In this document: one piece after another, positions 15,891 through 15,953 of the stretch | Numbering within the stretch: position 1 is the first letter of the stretch | How the letters are laid out: the number at the start of each line of letters is the position of its first letter | Assembly: GCA_019412865.1 (NCBI GenBank) | Contig: DXOJ01000576.1 | Location: forward strand, 1 to 15,953 | DNA: 15,953 nucleotides | Reading direction: 5' to 3' | Source of the DNA: Bacteroides sp. | Lineage (GTDB): Bacteria > Bacteroidota > Bacteroidia > Bacteroidales > Bacteroidaceae | Program-made: the position numbers and the translations under genes | Notes under the pieces: generated by a model | Databases searched by the model: none | Told to the model about the DNA's origin: nothing | The model's input: only the letters and a program-made list of their open reading frames with translations

Positions 15891-15953
15891 TTAGTTAGCT
15901 CTTTTTTCTTTGATTCTAGCTTTCTTACCAGTAAGAGCGCGCAGGTAATACAA
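15891..15953 (-). CDS. rplS: 50S ribosomal protein bL19, C-terminal fragment
   Basis: The reverse strand encodes the last 20 residues and a TAA stop (15893-15891). The segment LYYLRALTGKKARIKEKRAN closely matches the conserved bL19 C-terminus (compare YYLR-TGKAARIKE in other bacteria). bL19 sits at the interface of the ribosomal subunits. The gene runs off the window end, so its start and operon partners are not visible. Confidence 0.85.
   Translation of the reverse strand: MYYLRALTGKKARIKEKRAN

Overview
The window looks like chromosomal DNA of a gut Bacteroides or a close Bacteroidales relative. The signs are AT-rich intergenic DNA without clear Shine-Dalgarno sites, signal peptides ending in Ala-Gln, a TTTG / TAnnTTTG promoter, a membrane-spanning SARP-like regulator, a DUF3836-like protein and a Bacteroidetes-type bL19 tail. 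No species is claimed. There is no tRNA, rRNA, CRISPR array, insertion sequence or phage gene, and base composition and codon use look uniform by eye.

Layout. (1) 49-5108, plus strand: a tight four-gene operon of outer-membrane porin, secreted M14 zinc carboxypeptidase, second paralogous porin and lipoprotein alpha/beta hydrolase. It reads as an envelope module that admits and hydrolyses a substrate, but the substrate cannot be told. (2) 5123-7424, plus strand: a transmembrane one-component regulator behind a Bacteroides-type vegetative promoter, then a 266-bp intergenic region, then a small secreted DUF3836-like protein. That intergenic region holds a textbook sigma-54 promoter, a cluster of TGTTCG inverted repeats at enhancer distance and a 26-codon leader ORF. 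(3) 7480-7521: a strong bidirectional terminator between convergent units. (4) 14457 down to 7563, minus strand: a tripartite efflux operon (ATPase, two MacB-type permeases, membrane-fusion protein, TolC-like outer-membrane protein) followed by a secreted MsrA-MsrB fusion. A 15-bp hairpin buries the msrAB start codon. (5) 14637-15617, plus strand: a ROK-family sugar kinase, divergent from the efflux operon, with its own terminator. (6) 15686-15830: a 22-bp-period array of palindromes. (7) 15831-15953: the rplS terminator and the last 20 codons of rplS (minus strand).

Most of the protein-coding content is ordinary for Bacteroides. The less expected signals are non-coding: the sigma-54/enhancer region, the hairpin over the msrAB start, and the phased palindrome array between rokA and rplS.
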